Positions 63,843 through 64,000 of a DNA stretch of 64,000 bases are shown here, piece after piece (the first letter of the stretch is position 1; each line of letters begins with the position of its first letter). Both the position numbers and the translations under genes were made by a program. The notes under the pieces were generated by a model. It had not been told where the DNA came from. It saw only the letters and a program-made list of their open reading frames with translations, and did no database searches. Origin of the DNA: Sedimentibacter sp. (GTDB taxonomy: Bacteria > Bacillota > Clostridia > Tissierellales > Sedimentibacteraceae); contig JAHDLA010000008.1 of NCBI GenBank assembly GCA_018436705.1, positions 1-64,000 of the forward strand, read 5' to 3'.

Positions 63843-64000
63843 AATTCCTTCAAAGAATTCTATTGTTTTGCTGTCTTCTGTTAAAGTAATTATAGCCTTT
63901 TTCCAATCGGCTCTTTTGCCAACATTCATGCCCATTCTCTTTTTCTTTCCGAGCATGTTCATTGTGTTCACACTTGCTACTTTAACTCCGAATATTTTTT
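63840..64000 (-). CDS. rplW: 50S ribosomal protein L23 (partial, 5' end off window)
   Basis: The last 52 codons of L23 are visible, reading [40 protein letters not shown] and ending FFEGI with TAA at 63842-63840. The start lies right of base 64000. In other bacteria rplB follows L23 at once; here the repeat units begin at the stop codon. Confidence 0.93.
   Translation of the reverse strand, partial: KIFGVKVASVNTMNMLGKKKRMGMNVGKRADWKKAIITLTEDSKTIEFFEGI

Overview
The window looks like chromosome of a low-GC, Gram-positive, anaerobic Clostridia/Tissierellia-type bacterium. The grounds are the AT-rich base composition, AGGAGG-type ribosome binding sites, the L27 extension plus Prp protease pair, Zn-ribbon adenylate kinase, PPDK, an RNase E/G fused into a TIGR03960/DUF2344 cluster, and a LolA-like (GerS-like) lipoprotein beside acpS and ndoAI-ndoA. 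The genus cannot be fixed from the sequence. No tRNA, rRNA, CRISPR array, transposase or prophage gene was seen.

Layout from left to right. 1-595 has no gene; it holds four tandem sigma-A promoters firing leftward out of the window, probably into an rRNA operon. 596-4318 is a minus-strand cluster (unknown protein, B12-type radical SAM protein, TPR protein) preceded by a lytic transglycosylase, argS and a GNAT acetyltransferase. 8160-11153 holds an ABC-F antibiotic-resistance-type ATPase with a long leader, then a BadF/BadG-type kinase. 11205-19756 carries mutS2, a ZapA-like coiled-coil protein, dxs and ppdK. 19848-23076 is an accessory patch: three tiny genes and a BlaI/BlaR1-like regulator pair with two palindromic operators. 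23147-28552 has folA-thyA, a HAD phosphatase, a cis-prenyltransferase homologue and an NSS amino-acid transporter with a 34-residue MetS-like subunit. 28647-35464 is the yhbY / obg / rpmA-prp-rplU / rng / DUF2344 / TIGR03960 block. 35697-41912 carries folC, ndoAI-ndoA, the GerS-like lipoprotein, acpS, upp, a MATE exporter and a lipid kinase. 41942-42530 is queT under a preQ1-I-type riboswitch.

From 42593 to the right end, everything is on the minus strand and is the ribosomal region: rplM-rpsI, truA, ecfT-ecfA2-ecfA1, then a complete Agr-type quorum-sensing cassette (agrA, agrC, a 45-residue agrD, agrB) lodged between the ECF genes and rplQ, then the alpha, spc and S10 operons (rplQ up to a partial rplW) including secY, adk, map and infA.

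The most interesting items are: the agr cassette with its small signal-peptide gene; four structured hairpins in two tandem 120-bp units between rplW and rplB, with a compensatory base change; a tiny lipoprotein carrying the GGADGPT motif of Na+-pump decarboxylase beta subunits; the ABC-F leader; and the preQ1-I riboswitch in front of queT. Genes with promoter-proximal terminators placed directly against the next ribosome binding site recur (gene at 4318, MATE at 39560). Functions are assigned by reading motifs; no database search was run.
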